Part shown: one piece after another, positions 18,876-29,216 of the stretch
Layout of the letters: every line of letters begins with the position of its first letter
Position numbering within the stretch: position 1 is the stretch's first letter
Assembly: GCF_005862305.2 (NCBI RefSeq)
Contig: NZ_CP054021.1
Span: 372,001-436,000, forward strand
Direction of reading: 5' to 3'
Source: Rhizobium indicum
GTDB taxonomy: Bacteria; Pseudomonadota; Alphaproteobacteria; Rhizobiales; Rhizobiaceae
Length of the DNA stretch: 64,000 bases
Made by a program: the position numbers and the translations under genes
The notes under the pieces: model-generated
Told to the model about the DNA's origin: nothing
Seen by the model: the letters and a program-made list of their open reading frames with translations, nothing else
The model's database searches: none

Positions 18876-18960
18876 CGAGCCACGCCACTAAGTGCATGGC
18901 GTTGGTTCTAGTCGATTCAATGTCATCTTCGACGCCTCAGCCCTGGAGATTGCGGAGATC

Positions 18961-19040
18961 GCCCCTCATCCGGCTGCCGCCACCTTCTCCCCGTAAACGG
19001 GGCGAAGGGGATATGCCGCACCCTCTCCGTTCCGAGGGGC
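18961..19040. repeat. RIME-like intergenic repeat
   Basis: The 210-base space between the convergent LacI and Dpp-type ATPase genes holds a sequence beginning CCCCTCATCCGGCTGCCGCC, then CTTCTCCCCG-TAAA-CGGGGCGAAG, a hairpin with 5-base GC arms. This matches the style of the rhizobial intergenic mosaic element (RIME): a 'cctcatccg' end and a 'ttctcccc' hairpin. Similar copies are found at 38125, 45800 and 46046. Confidence 0.65.
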
Positions 19041-19086
19041 AGCTATCCGCGCAAACCGGACAGCAGTGGCACAAGACCGAGGGATA

Positions 19087-19830
19087 TCAAGCCTCGATAA
19101 AACTCGCTTCGAACAGTTCTCGCGCATAGGCATCATGCGTGGTGCCGGCTTGCAGATCCGCTTTGGTGAGTTCGTCGACGAAGCAACCATTCTTCATGAT
19201 CAACACCCGGTCGCACATATGGCCGATGACCGCGAGGTCGTGGCTGACAAGCAGATAGGTCAGGCCCTTTTCCTCGCGCTGATCGGCCAGCAGGTTGAGG
19301 ATTTCGGCCTGGACCGAGACGTCGAGCGCCGATGTCGGCTCGTCGAGCAACAGGATGGGCGGTGACAGGATCAGTGCCCGGGCGATTGCCACCCTCTGCC
19401 GCTGGCCACCGGAAAGCTCGTGCGGAAAACGGTTTGCGAAGCTCGCCGGCAAACCCACCTGGATTAACGCCCTCTCGACCTTCGACCAGATGTCCGAATG
19501 GCCCATGGCGCGTAGCGGCTCGGCCAAGGCGGTGCCGATGCGATGGCGCGGATGCAGGGATCCGTAAGGGTCCTGAAACACCATCTGAGCGAATTTCAGC
19601 TCCTCGCGGGAGCGCTTCTTGCCGATCGGTTTGCCGCCAAGCTCGATGTGACCGGTCCAACCAGACTCCATGCCGGCGAGGCAACGCAGCACCGTCGATT
19701 TACCGCATCCGGATTCACCGACAATACCCAGCGTCTCCCCCTGGCCAACCTGAAAACTGATGCCTCTGACGACATGGTTGCTTGATTTGCCGGAGGCAAA
19801 GACGACATCGAGGTCACGCACATTGATCAT
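19087..19830 (-). CDS. Peptide-type ABC transporter ATP-binding protein, DppF/OppF-like
   Basis: A 247-residue ATPase with Walker A GESGCGKST, signature [15 protein letters not shown], Walker [13 protein letters not shown] and H-loop 'YLLVSHDLAVIGHM'. It is the last gene of a five-gene operon (binding protein, two permeases, two ATPases) and overlaps the upstream ATPase stop by 4 bases. The C terminus is short compared with DppF (about 330), lacking the usual Cys-rich oligopeptide extension that binds an iron-sulphur cluster in some members. The transported ligand may not be a peptide, given the linked uronate genes. Confidence 0.93.
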   Translation of the reverse strand: MINVRDLDVVFASGKSSNHVVRGISFQVGQGETLGIVGESGCGKSTVLRCLAGMESGWTGHIELGGKPIGKKRSREELKFAQMVFQDPYGSLHPRHRIGTALAEPLRAMGHSDIWSKVERALIQVGLPASFANRFPHELSGGQRQRVAIARALILSPPILLLDEPTSALDVSVQAEILNLLADQREEKGLTYLLVSHDLAVIGHMCDRVLIMKNGCFVDELTKADLQAGTTHDAYARELFEASFIEA

Positions 19831-20687
19831 TGCGCCGTCTCCAGATCGAGTTTCGTCCTGTCGAGAACAGCAAGCCGGCGAACCGGGTTCCTGGGGTCGG
19901 GCAGCGCAGCGATCAGCCCGCGGGTATAGGGATGGCGAGCATCCTCGAGACGGGTCAGGGTCTCGACGATCCGGCCGGCATACATGACGATGATGCGCTC
20001 ACAAAAGGCTGCCACCATGCGAATGTCGTGGCTGATCAACAGCAGTCCGGAATTATTCTCGCGCACCAACTCATCGAGCAGCAGCAGCACGTCCTTTCGG
20101 ACGCTGACATCAAGCGCCGAGGTCGGCTCGTCGGCGATGACAAGCTTCGGCCGCGCCAACAGCATCATGGCGATCATCACGCGCTGGCCCATGCCGCCCG
20201 ATATCTGGTGCGGATAAAGCGCCATGACCCGCTCCGCATCGCTGATGCGCACGCGCTCCAGCATGGCGCGGGCAGCCTCATGCGCCTGTTTCTTGTGAAG
20301 ACCGAGGTGAAGGCGCGCGGCTTCGGCGATCTGCTTGCCGATCGAGAGCACCGGATTCAGCGAATAGCGCGGATCCTGCATGATCAGCGCGATGTCCTTG
20401 CCGCGTAGCGCTCCCATCTGACGCTCGCTCTTTGAAAGCAACGGATCGCCGCCGAGATCCATGCGTTCGGCCGAGACCACCGCGGCCGGCGGCAAAAGGC
20501 GCATGATGGCGCGACCCGTCGTCGATTTGCCGGAACCGGATTCTCCGACGATCCCGACGCGTTCGCGCCCGACGTCGAAACTGACGTTGGAAACGGCGGG
20601 CACGGCGCCTCGGCCGAAACGGACGGTCAATCCTTCGACGGAAAGAACGGGCTGCAGATCACGATCTTGCATTTCACGATCTGGCAT
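19827..20687 (-). CDS. Peptide-type ABC transporter ATP-binding protein, DppD/OppD-like
   Basis: A 286-residue ATPase starting [11 protein letters not shown] at 20687, 14 bases before the end of the upstream permease gene; the longer frame to 20777 would extend deep into that permease and is rejected. It has Walker [10 protein letters not shown], a signature in which '[16 protein letters not shown]' replaces the common LSGGQ form (as is normal in this family), Walker B '[12 protein letters not shown]' and a C-terminal '[14 protein letters not shown]' oligopeptide-transporter segment. It should pair with the DppF-like ATPase that follows. Confidence 0.93.
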   Translation of the reverse strand: MPDREMQDRDLQPVLSVEGLTVRFGRGAVPAVSNVSFDVGRERVGIVGESGSGKSTTGRAIMRLLPPAAVVSAERMDLGGDPLLSKSERQMGALRGKDIALIMQDPRYSLNPVLSIGKQIAEAARLHLGLHKKQAHEAARAMLERVRISDAERVMALYPHQISGGMGQRVMIAMMLLARPKLVIADEPTSALDVSVRKDVLLLLDELVRENNSGLLLISHDIRMVAAFCERIIVMYAGRIVETLTRLEDARHPYTRGLIAALPDPRNPVRRLAVLDRTKLDLETAQ

Positions 20688-21576
20688 GGCGAGGATCCAA
20701 TAGGTCGCGCAGAGCATCTCCGGCGATGTTGAAGGCAAGGCTGGTGAGGAGGATGGCGATACCCGGCATGACGGCAACCCACCAATAATCCAGCATGAAC
20801 TTGCGGCCGCTGGAGATCATCGCGCCCCATTCCGGCGCCGGCGGCTGGGCGCCAAGGCCGAGGAAGCCAAGCGAAGCCGCCGTTAGAATGATGCCCGCCA
20901 TGTTGAGCGTCAGGCGAACAATGACGGAGGGAACGCACATCGGCGCGATATAGAGAAGAAGGATGCGCATCGGCGAGGCGCCATAAAGACGGGCGGCGAC
21001 CACATAGTCGGCGTTTCTGACGACAAGGGCCTCGGCGCGCGCGAGCCTCGCAATCGGCGGCCATGCGGTCAGCGAGATCGCGATGATGGCCGTGGTCAAG
21101 CCGGCGCCGAGTGCCGCAGCAAAAGCCAGGGCCAGGATCAGCGACGGGAAAGAGAGAACGATATCGGTGGCGCGCATCAGCAGCGCATCGGTGCGCCCTC
21201 CGAAGAAGCCGGCAACGACGCCGATCAGCAGGCCGATCGGCCCGACGATCAAGGAGATCGACAGCACGGTCTGGATGGTGATGCGCGTGCCGAAGATGAG
21301 GCGGCTCAAGATATCCCGACCGAATTCGTCCGTGCCCGCCAGATGCGCGAGGCTCGGCGGCTGCAAGGCCTCGCCAAGCGACTGTATGGCCGGATCGTAG
21401 GGCGCCAGGAGCGGCGCGAAGATCGCGACAATGCAAAGTAGACCGAGGATGACGAAACCGGCAAGACCGAGCGGCTCGTGGGCCAATTTGCGGCCGGCGC
21501 GCGCAAACGACGCCGCGATACGGGTCAACACACTTGGCGGGCGGATATGAATCTCGCTGCGGATGACGTCGCTCAT
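20674..21576 (-). CDS. Peptide-type ABC transporter permease, DppC-like
   Basis: A 300-residue inner-membrane permease. A cytoplasmic N terminus is followed by the first helix ('LAGFVILGLLCIVAIFAPLL'), the family motif 'GTDEFGRDILSRLIFGTRI' (about residues 96-114) and a C-terminal permease core with the EAA region 'EALVVRNADYVVAARLYGAS'. Its start overlaps the stop of the DppB-like permease by 4 bases and its own stop overlaps the next ATPase start, so translation is coupled through the operon. Confidence 0.94.
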   Translation of the reverse strand: MSDVIRSEIHIRPPSVLTRIAASFARAGRKLAHEPLGLAGFVILGLLCIVAIFAPLLAPYDPAIQSLGEALQPPSLAHLAGTDEFGRDILSRLIFGTRITIQTVLSISLIVGPIGLLIGVVAGFFGGRTDALLMRATDIVLSFPSLILALAFAAALGAGLTTAIIAISLTAWPPIARLARAEALVVRNADYVVAARLYGASPMRILLLYIAPMCVPSVIVRLTLNMAGIILTAASLGFLGLGAQPPAPEWGAMISSGRKFMLDYWWVAVMPGIAILLTSLAFNIAGDALRDLLDPRHARS

Positions 21577-22601
21577 CGGGCCGCCTCCCGCATACGCGGA
21601 TCAAAGACGGCGTAAGCGACGTCGGCCAGGAAGTTCAACAACATGAAAATGAATCCCACAATGATGGTGCCGGCGACGATGGCGTTCATGTCGCCGATCA
21701 TCAGGGCGTTTGTCATGTACTGGCCAATGCCCGGCCAGGAGAAAACGATCTCGGTCACGACAGCGCCTTCGAGCAGACCGCCATAGGAAATGGCCAGGAT
21801 GGTGATCAGCTGCACCGCAATGTTCGGCAGGACGTGGTGCCAGATCGTGCCGAGCGGGCTCACACCCTTGGCTCGGGCCGCAATGACATAATCCTGGCTC
21901 AACTGCTCCAGGGTGAAGCTGCGTGTCATGCGGGTGATGTAGGCCATCGCCGCATAGGCGAGGATGACGGCCGGCAGAATGATATGGCCGAGCGCATTCC
22001 AGAAGATTTCCGTCTCGCCCTGCAGCAGGCTGTCGACCAACAACAGCCCGGTTTGCGGCGTGACGAGGCCTTCGTAAAAGACATCGATCCTGCCCGGCCC
22101 GCCGACCCAGTTGAGGCCGGCGTAGAAGATGACAAGGCCGACGATGCCGAACCAGAAAACCGGGATCGAATGACCGACGAGTGCGACCACCCGGGCCGTC
22201 TTGTCAATGAAGCTGTCGCGAAACAGCGCCGCGACCAGCCCGAGCGGAACTCCGACGAAGGTCGAAATGATCACCGCCAGCGTCGCGAGTTCGAACGTCG
22301 CCGGAAAGGCTTGAGCGAGATCCGAAGAGACGGGATTGCCGGTGAGGACGGCCGTGCCGAAATCACCATGCGCCAACCCGTTCAGATAGAGGAAAAACTG
22401 CTGGTAGATCGGCAGATCGAGCCCCAGGCGCGCCCGCATGGCCGCATAGGCTGAGGGATCGGCGAGCTCGCCGACAATCGCGCCGACCGGATCGGTGGGC
22501 AAGACGCGGCCGATCACGAAGGTCACACATAAGAGGATGAACAGGCTGACCAGCAAATGCGCCAGGCGTCGGCCAAATTCGGCTACGGAGAGTTCCTTCA
22601 T
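21573..22601 (-). CDS. Peptide-type ABC transporter permease, DppB-like
   Basis: A 342-residue inner-membrane permease of the DppB/OppB type. The first helix ('LLVSLFILLCVTFVIGRVLP') and the 'LGLDLPIYQQFFLYLNGLAHGDFG' block are typical of the family, as is the EAA-like 'DYVIAARAKGVSPLGTIWHH' region near residue 240. It lies 20 bases downstream of the binding-protein gene on the minus strand. It forms the pore with the DppC-like subunit. Confidence 0.94.
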   Translation of the reverse strand: MKELSVAEFGRRLAHLLVSLFILLCVTFVIGRVLPTDPVGAIVGELADPSAYAAMRARLGLDLPIYQQFFLYLNGLAHGDFGTAVLTGNPVSSDLAQAFPATFELATLAVIISTFVGVPLGLVAALFRDSFIDKTARVVALVGHSIPVFWFGIVGLVIFYAGLNWVGGPGRIDVFYEGLVTPQTGLLLVDSLLQGETEIFWNALGHIILPAVILAYAAMAYITRMTRSFTLEQLSQDYVIAARAKGVSPLGTIWHHVLPNIAVQLITILAISYGGLLEGAVVTEIVFSWPGIGQYMTNALMIGDMNAIVAGTIIVGFIFMLLNFLADVAYAVFDPRMREAAR

Positions 22602-22621
22602 GATCGGCTGTCCTGAGAGTA

Positions 22622-24217
22622 TTACTGGGTTTCGACCTTGGTCACGTTCTCGAGACGCGTCAGCTGAGACGGATGTCCCACATATCCCTCGACCTTGCTT
22701 GACAGGACGATCGGCTCAAAGCGCTCGAAGAGCGGAAGCACCGCCGGCTTCTGTTCGACGAACATCTTCTGCATCTGAACGTAGATTTCGCCACGCTTCT
22801 TGGCGTCCGGCTCCATCGATGCCTTGGCCGTCAGGGCCGTGAGTTCCGGGATGTCCCAGGCCGAGCGCCAGACGAAATTGCCGGCATTGTTGGCTTCCTT
22901 CGAGTTGTCGGGATTGGAGGAGAACTGCTCCATCGAGCCGAGGACGTTCGGCATATAGGCGCTGGTCTGCGGGATCAGCAGATCGAAATCCCTGGCGCGA
23001 TGGGCGGCGATGATTTCCGAGCCGTTGCCCTGCTGGATGTCGACCTTGATGCCGATCTGGGCAAGCGATGCCTGGATGGCGGTGGCCAGATCGATGCGCG
23101 GCGTTTGCGCGATGGTCTTCAGCGACAGCGAGAAGCCGTCCTTGAAACCTGCCTCGCTCAGCAGCTGCTTGGACTTTTCGACGTCGAGATGCCAATCGGG
23201 GTTCGGGATGGCATATTCGAAATTCTCCGGAACGGGAACGTTTCTGGCCCGGCCATAAGGGCCCATGATCGTCTTTTCGATGCCCTTGTAGTCGATGCCG
23301 TAGGCAATGGCTTCGCGAACCTTCGGGTTGGCGAGGTATTTGTTGCCGGCATTCATCGACAGCACGTAGAAACCGCCCGTCGGAATACGCTGGATGGCAA
23401 AGCCCTTCTTGTCCTGGAAGGTCGCGAGATCCGATGCGGTCAGCGCGCTGGCAATATCGATATCGCCGCGTTCGAGCATCAGCCGCTCGACCTGGCTTTC
23501 AGGCACATGCCGGACGATGACGCGGCGCATTTTCGGCGCGCCGGCCATATAATCCTTGTTGGCATCGAGGATCACCAGTTCGTTCGGAGACCAGCGATTG
23601 AGGGTGAACGGACCTGAGCCGGCCGAATGGGTTCGCATCCAGGCGTTTCCGTAGTCGTTATCGACGGCGTGGCTCTCGACCTCGACGCTGTCGACCACGC
23701 TGGTCGTCGTCGTCGTCAGCCGGTAGAGCAGAAGCTCTGCCGTCACCTGGTCGGAGAGATCGATCCGCACCGTCTGATCGTCGACGGCCTTGACGAGCTT
23801 TTCGACATTGTCCTTGTCGTAACCGACGCGCTTGAGGTTAGCGGCGGCGGCCTGGTCCATCTTCAGGAGCCGCGCCAGCGAGTAGACGACATCCTTTGAG
23901 GTGACCGGATTGCCGGAGGCGAAATTGGCCTTGCGCAACGTAAACGTGATGCCCTTGTCGTCAACTTTCCAGCTTTCCGCCAGCTGCGGAAGGATCTTGC
24001 CATCCGCTGTGCTGGCGACCAGCCGATCGTAAAGATTCGACATGATCTCGACCGCCTTGCCTTCGGTCGCCTGCTGCGGATCCAGCGACAGAACCTGCGC
24101 CAGCGATGTGCCGACCACCAGTTGGTCCTGCGGTGTGGCGGCCTGCGAGAGCGGTGCAGCGATCGTCAGGGCGCCGATCACGGCGCCGACGAACAAGCCC
24201 TTAGAAAAATGCTTCAT
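22622..24217 (-). CDS. Peptide-type ABC transporter substrate-binding protein (family 5)
   Basis: A 531-residue periplasmic binding protein of solute-binding family 5. A clear signal peptide (MKHFSKGLFVGAVIGALTIA, cleavage after SQA) is followed by 'QDQLVVGTSLAQVLSLDPQQ', the usual mature start. The second half has the family block 'KVREAIAYGIDYKGIEKTIM'. In rhizobia many family-5 transporters import sugars, uronates or opines rather than peptides. The divergent uronate genes and the shared operator motif suggest a uronate-type ligand, which remains an inference. Confidence 0.93.
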   Translation of the reverse strand: MKHFSKGLFVGAVIGALTIAAPLSQAATPQDQLVVGTSLAQVLSLDPQQATEGKAVEIMSNLYDRLVASTADGKILPQLAESWKVDDKGITFTLRKANFASGNPVTSKDVVYSLARLLKMDQAAAANLKRVGYDKDNVEKLVKAVDDQTVRIDLSDQVTAELLLYRLTTTTTSVVDSVEVESHAVDNDYGNAWMRTHSAGSGPFTLNRWSPNELVILDANKDYMAGAPKMRRVIVRHVPESQVERLMLERGDIDIASALTASDLATFQDKKGFAIQRIPTGGFYVLSMNAGNKYLANPKVREAIAYGIDYKGIEKTIMGPYGRARNVPVPENFEYAIPNPDWHLDVEKSKQLLSEAGFKDGFSLSLKTIAQTPRIDLATAIQASLAQIGIKVDIQQGNGSEIIAAHRARDFDLLIPQTSAYMPNVLGSMEQFSSNPDNSKEANNAGNFVWRSAWDIPELTALTAKASMEPDAKKRGEIYVQMQKMFVEQKPAVLPLFERFEPIVLSSKVEGYVGHPSQLTRLENVTKVETQ

Positions 24218-24245
24218 TGTCAGTCCTCCCTAGACTACTATAAAA

Positions 24246-24258
24246 GACATATTATGTC
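24246..24258. promoter_or_regulatory. Candidate GntR operator upstream of the Dpp-type operon
   Basis: GACATATTATGTC is a perfect 13-base palindrome located about 29 bases upstream of the binding-protein start and about 95 bases upstream of the GntR gene. The 11-mer CATATTATGTC within it recurs exactly at 25083, upstream of the mannonate dehydratase gene. It is probably bound by the GntR regulator encoded between them. Confidence 0.6.
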
Positions 24259-24350
24259 GCCCGTATGTCGTATTATGATTTATCGAAGTCTGATATGATT
24301 TGCAAGACCCGAGCGGGAGACATGATGCAAAGGGATTGGGGGAACGGACA

Positions 24351-25061
24351 ATGACGACACTCGGCGGTGGCCGGCAAAGACTGGCACAGCAGGTCATCGA
24401 TCAGTTGCGGGCGCAGATCGAGACGGGGAAGCTACGGGTCGGCGACCAGCTGCCGACCGAGCCGCAGCTTGAAGCGACATTCGGCGTCAGCCGCACCGTG
24501 GTGCGCGAGGCGATAGCCGATCTGAGGTCTGCAGGCTTCGTCAAGCCGATCCAGGGCAAAGGCGTCTTCGTCGCGGATCCGAAGGCGCATTCGGTCCTTT
24601 CTTTAACGCCAGTGGAAATCAAGAGCATTCCGGAAACCCTGGAATTGCTGGAGTTTCGCATGGCCGCCGAGGGTGAAGCGGCGGCGATCGCCGCCTATCG
24701 CCGCACCGCCGAGCAGGAAGCGGCGATCCGCGAAGCCAACCGCAGAATGGCAAACCTAATCGAAACCGGACAGCAAACGGTGGAAGCGGATTATGCCTTC
24801 CACATGGCGATTGCCGCCGCCACGAACAACCGATTCTATGTCGATGTCCTGCGCCATTTCGGCCCCAGAGCCATCCCCCGCGGCCAGTTTCCGACGCTGC
24901 CTGAGGCCAATGACCGCAGCTATCTTCAGAAGGTTTATGCCGAACATGTCGAAATCCTCTCGGCAATTGCCGACCAGGATCCAGAACGCGCCCGCCAGGC
25001 AATGCGCGCCCATATGCTGGCCAGCCAGCGCCGCTACCGCATGCTTGCCGAGCAGCAATAG
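24351..25061 (+). CDS. GntR/FadR family transcriptional regulator
   Basis: A 236-residue regulator. The winged helix-turn-helix covers about residues 8-72 ('GDQLPTEPQLEATFGVSRTV', 'VREAIADLRSAGFV'), followed by an FCD sensor domain with 'LLEFRMAAEGEAAAIAA' and 'YAEHVEILSAIADQDPE'. The ATG at 24351 is preceded by GGGGGAACGGACA; the upstream start at 24300 adds residues absent from the family. It diverges from the Dpp-type transporter and precedes the uronate enzymes by 65 bases. Autogenous and neighbour control by a hexuronate or a derived keto acid is the likely role. Confidence 0.93.
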   Translation: MTTLGGGRQRLAQQVIDQLRAQIETGKLRVGDQLPTEPQLEATFGVSRTVVREAIADLRSAGFVKPIQGKGVFVADPKAHSVLSLTPVEIKSIPETLELLEFRMAAEGEAAAIAAYRRTAEQEAAIREANRRMANLIETGQQTVEADYAFHMAIAAATNNRFYVDVLRHFGPRAIPRGQFPTLPEANDRSYLQKVYAEHVEILSAIADQDPERARQAMRAHMLASQRRYRMLAEQQ

Positions 25062-25082
25062 GGCTCGACACCCTTCGAAATT

Positions 25083-25102
25083 CATATTATGTCATATGAC
25101 AT
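25083..25102. promoter_or_regulatory. Candidate GntR operator upstream of mannonate dehydratase gene
   Basis: CATATTATGTC (25083-25093) repeats the motif at 24248-24258 and overlaps the perfect 14-base palindrome ATGTCATATGACAT (25089-25102). It sits in the 65-base space between the GntR gene and the mannonate dehydratase gene, 24 bases before that start codon. Confidence 0.6.
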
Positions 25103-25126
25103 TGTGTAATTTCGAAAGAGACTCAA

Positions 25127-26101
25127 ATGTATCTGGGAACGCAGGTCGCAGCGCGGGATGACGACGATTATCGTATCTTCGCGCAACTGGGTGTGAAGCA
25201 TATCAACGCCGACCCTCCGGGAAAGCCGAGCAGCTGGACGCTCTCCGATCTCGAGCGGCATCGCGACAAGGTCGAAAGCTTCGGCCTGATCCTCGATATG
25301 ATCCAGTTGCCCCTGCCCTCGCAGCCGATCGAGAAGGCTTCCTATCCCGATATCCTGCTTGCCGGCCCCGAGCGCGACAGACAGATCGACGCCGTCTGCA
25401 AGCTGATCGAGAATGCCGCAGCCGCAGGCATTCCTGCGGTGAAGTACAATCTCAACCTGATCGGCATTCCCCGCACGCCGGATGAACCGGGACGCGGCGG
25501 ATCGCTGAATGCCAGCTTCCGCTGGGACAAGACGGACCAGCAGGCCGAGCCCGGTCTTGCCGGCGTGCTTTCCGAGGACGAAAACTGGGAGCGGATCGAC
25601 TATTTCCTGGAACGCGTCGTTCCCGTTGCTGCAAGCAACCGCGTCCGGCTCGCCTGCCATCCGCACGATCCCTATACGCCGCCAGGTTATCGCGGCGTCA
25701 CGCGGGTGCTGGGCACGGTGGAAGGCCTGAAGAAATTCGTGCTGATGCACGAAAACCCGTATCACGGCCTCAATTTCTGCCAGGGTTCGATCGGCGAGAT
25801 GCTGGAAAATCCCGGCAAGGAAATCGACGATGTCATCCGCTGGTTCGGCCAGCGCGGCAAGATCTTCAATGTTCACTTCCGCAACATTCGCGGCGGCAAG
25901 CTGTCCTTCATGGAGACCTTCCCTGAAGAAGGCGACATGGACATGGTCCGCTCGGCCAGGATCTATAAGGAGGTGGGCTTCAAATACATGTTGATGCCCG
26001 ACCATGTGCCGACCGTCAGCGGCAAGGATCCGACCGCCACCGCATTTGCCTTCTGCTACGGCTATATCGCCGCACTTCTGCAAGTGCTCGAAAGCGAGTG
26101 A
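25127..26101 (+). CDS. uxuA: Mannonate dehydratase-like protein (UxuA family)
   Basis: A 324-residue TIM-barrel enzyme predicted to dehydrate D-mannonate to 2-keto-3-deoxygluconate in hexuronate catabolism. UxuA-like blocks are visible: 'RLACHPHDPY', 'GLNFCQGSIGEM', 'FNVHFRNIRGG' and 'LMPDHVPT', which supply metal-binding His, Cys and Asp residues. It is shorter than E. coli UxuA (394), lacking some insertions, and a related sugar epimerase function is a weaker alternative. It begins 65 bases after a GntR gene, with the putative operator in between, and is followed by kdgD after 32 bases. Confidence 0.8.
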   Translation: MYLGTQVAARDDDDYRIFAQLGVKHINADPPGKPSSWTLSDLERHRDKVESFGLILDMIQLPLPSQPIEKASYPDILLAGPERDRQIDAVCKLIENAAAAGIPAVKYNLNLIGIPRTPDEPGRGGSLNASFRWDKTDQQAEPGLAGVLSEDENWERIDYFLERVVPVAASNRVRLACHPHDPYTPPGYRGVTRVLGTVEGLKKFVLMHENPYHGLNFCQGSIGEMLENPGKEIDDVIRWFGQRGKIFNVHFRNIRGGKLSFMETFPEEGDMDMVRSARIYKEVGFKYMLMPDHVPTVSGKDPTATAFAFCYGYIAALLQVLESE

Positions 26102-26127
26102 GCCGGTTTTCAACACGTCAAGAATAG

Positions 26128-27060
<933 letters not shown>

Positions 27061-27281
27061 AATATCGCGGCAGTAGGCCGCCGGGGTGGCCCGGCGGCTG
27101 TCCGGTTCGCACGGACATCGGCACGGCTTGGGTAGACGACCGCTATGGGGCCGGAAGCGGCGCATCTGTTATCGGGGCGAGTTCAGCAGAAGCTGCCATT
27201 CGGCATTCGACCCCACGTCGGACATTCGCCGCGTTATAATCTGGTATGCATTGCGCCGGATCTACACACTCATCGATCCTG

Positions 27282-28268
27282 CTAAGTTGTCGATTTGGCA
27301 TTCATGGGCGCAAAACCAAACTGTGCCTTGAAGGCTCGGCTGAAGGCTGCTTCGGAATCATAGCCCACTTGCCGGGCGACCGACCCAACCTTGGCATCAG
27401 GCTGGCGCATCAAGCCCAAGGCGAGCGTCAGCCGCCAGCGGCTGTGGTAGGCAAGTGGCGCTTCTTTCACCAATGCTGTAAATCGCGCCGCGAAGCCGGA
27501 CCGGGACAGGCCCGCCACGCGAGCCAGATCGAGCACGGTCCAGCGCCGATAAGGCTTGTCGTGGATGGCCTTGAGCGCGCGGCTGATGCGCGCATCCCCG
27601 AGCGCTCCAAGCCAGCCGACATTGCCGCCCCGCTCGATCCGCACCCAGCTCCGCAGGATACTGATCACCAGTACGTCGATCAGCCGTGAAATCATGATGG
27701 ACGCGCCGGGATACACGTCCTGGGCTTCCTTCATCATGAAGTAGCCAAGCCCCTCGGCCCATCCGGCGGTCTCGCCGCTGGCTTTTGGAATGTGAATGAC
27801 CGACGGCAGTGCCGATACGAGCCAGGGCACGGAAGCGCTTTCGAACCGAAAGGCTCCAGCGATAAGCTTGGTCTGTTGGCCGCCTCCGCCGTGGGAGACA
27901 TTGAGTTTTTCGGCGGTAACCTGCGCCGCCATCAGGGCTGCCAAGTCAGCTTCAGTTGCACACTCGCCATCGCTCAAGCCGTGCCCAAGGCCTCTCGGCA
28001 GCATGATCAGATCGCCGGTTGCCACCTGCAAGGCATGGCCCTGATCGTTCACAACCGTCAGGCCCCCTTCGAGCACGATGAAGAAATAAGCCGCTCCTGG
28101 ATGAAAGCGTAGCGCCCATGGTTGCCTGAGCTCGACTGTAAAGACGATTTCGCCATGCAGGCTGACCATGGCCAAAATCTGGGAAAGCAGATCCACCCGA
28201 GAGGCGAGCATGATCGCATTTTTGGACGACGGAGCATGCATTGCGGGGCTCTGGTCATGGTGATCCAT
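27282..28268 (-). CDS. AraC family transcriptional regulator with cupin domain
   Basis: A 328-residue regulator. The N-terminal half is a cupin-6-like sensing domain ('LRFHPGAAYFFIVLEGGLTV', 'GDLIMLPRGLGHGLSDGE'). The C-terminal half carries two AraC helix-turn-helices ('DLARVAGLSRSGFAARFTAL' and 'VARQVGYDSEAAFSRAFKAQ'). It diverges from the alpha/beta hydrolase gene at 28435 across 166 bases, so it probably regulates that gene. Regulators of this subtype often control neighbouring oxidoreductase or hydrolase genes. The effector is unknown. Confidence 0.93.
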   Translation of the reverse strand: MDHHDQSPAMHAPSSKNAIMLASRVDLLSQILAMVSLHGEIVFTVELRQPWALRFHPGAAYFFIVLEGGLTVVNDQGHALQVATGDLIMLPRGLGHGLSDGECATEADLAALMAAQVTAEKLNVSHGGGGQQTKLIAGAFRFESASVPWLVSALPSVIHIPKASGETAGWAEGLGYFMMKEAQDVYPGASIMISRLIDVLVISILRSWVRIERGGNVGWLGALGDARISRALKAIHDKPYRRWTVLDLARVAGLSRSGFAARFTALVKEAPLAYHSRWRLTLALGLMRQPDAKVGSVARQVGYDSEAAFSRAFKAQFGFAPMNAKSTT

Positions 28269-28434
28269 CTCGGCAAGCCCTAGTTTGGTTTTGTCTTCAA
28301 TGAGGAATTATCTGGCAGTTCAGGTGTTTGCGCGAAGGCAAGGCCATCCCGGTCTTCCTGCCGTCGTGTAGCCGACAGCATTGCAGATTATCCGAATTAA
28401 GCAATCGCGCTGATGCGCTCTATAGGAGCTCCAA

Positions 28435-29205
28435 ATGAAATCTCTTCTCATGTCCGCCCTAATGCTGACGACCGCCATGCTTGGTGCTGCACCCGCAAGG
28501 GCCCAGCCGGCTCTCCCGGATCAGACAATTAAGAATATCGTTCTTGTCCACGGCGCCTTCGTCGACGAAACCAGTTGGGACGGCGTCGCTGCAATCCTGA
28601 CCGCCAAGGGCTACAAGGTGACTGCGGTGAAGAACCCGTTGACCTCGCTTGCTGACGACGTCGCTGCCACCAATGCGGTGCTGTATGCGCAAAATGGCCC
28701 GGTTGTCCTGGTGGGCCATTCCTGGGGTGGCGTGGTGATCGGCGAGGCGGGCGACAACGCCAAGGTGGCATCACTCGTCTATGTCTCGGCCTTTGCGCCC
28801 GAGAAAGGTGAAACCATCACAGCATTGGCAGCCAGCGGTCCGGCAACCCCCGGAGCGGCGGCCATTCGGCCCGACGCAAAGGGTTACTTGAGCATCGATC
28901 CTGCAGTATTCCCCAGTGCAGTGGCGGGCGACCTGCCCAAGAAGATCGGTGAACATCTGGCAGCGCACCAGATGCCGATCAACCATACTGCCTTCGATGC
29001 GCCTGCTGAGGTCGCGGCATGGCACGACAAGCCAAGCTGGTACGTCCTGAGCTCCAAGGACCTCGTCCTTGACCCCCACGCACAGGCTTTCTTTGCCGAA
29101 CGGATGAAGGCCAAGGTGACGACAGTCGAGGGTAGCCACGCCTCGCTGGCCTCGCACGCCAAGGAAGTGGCTGCGGTCATAGAAGCGGCCGCAGGAGCAA
29201 AGTAG
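28435..29205 (+). CDS. Secreted alpha/beta hydrolase (copy A)
   Basis: A 256-residue alpha/beta-fold hydrolase with a signal peptide (MKSLLMSALMLTTAMLGAAP, cleavage after ARA). The oxyanion segment 'VLVHGAFVDETSW' and nucleophile elbow GHSWGG (Ser) are clear, with a later 'SHASLASHAKEVAAVI' containing the catalytic His. It resembles the salicylate-esterase-like group annotated as alpha/beta hydrolases. The ribosome site TAGGAGCTCC precedes ATG. It is paralogous to the hydrolase at 34296, with the same motifs and length. It is followed by a hairpin at 29217-29254. The substrate is unknown. Confidence 0.9.
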   Translation: MKSLLMSALMLTTAMLGAAPARAQPALPDQTIKNIVLVHGAFVDETSWDGVAAILTAKGYKVTAVKNPLTSLADDVAATNAVLYAQNGPVVLVGHSWGGVVIGEAGDNAKVASLVYVSAFAPEKGETITALAASGPATPGAAAIRPDAKGYLSIDPAVFPSAVAGDLPKKIGEHLAAHQMPINHTAFDAPAEVAAWHDKPSWYVLSSKDLVLDPHAQAFFAERMKAKVTTVEGSHASLASHAKEVAAVIEAAAGAK

Positions 29206-29216
29206 CCCTCGTCAAC

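Noticed and set aside
20627..21604. 325-codon frame beside the DppC-like permease
   Set aside because: It is in another frame on the same strand as the permease with typical motifs, and has no motif of its own.
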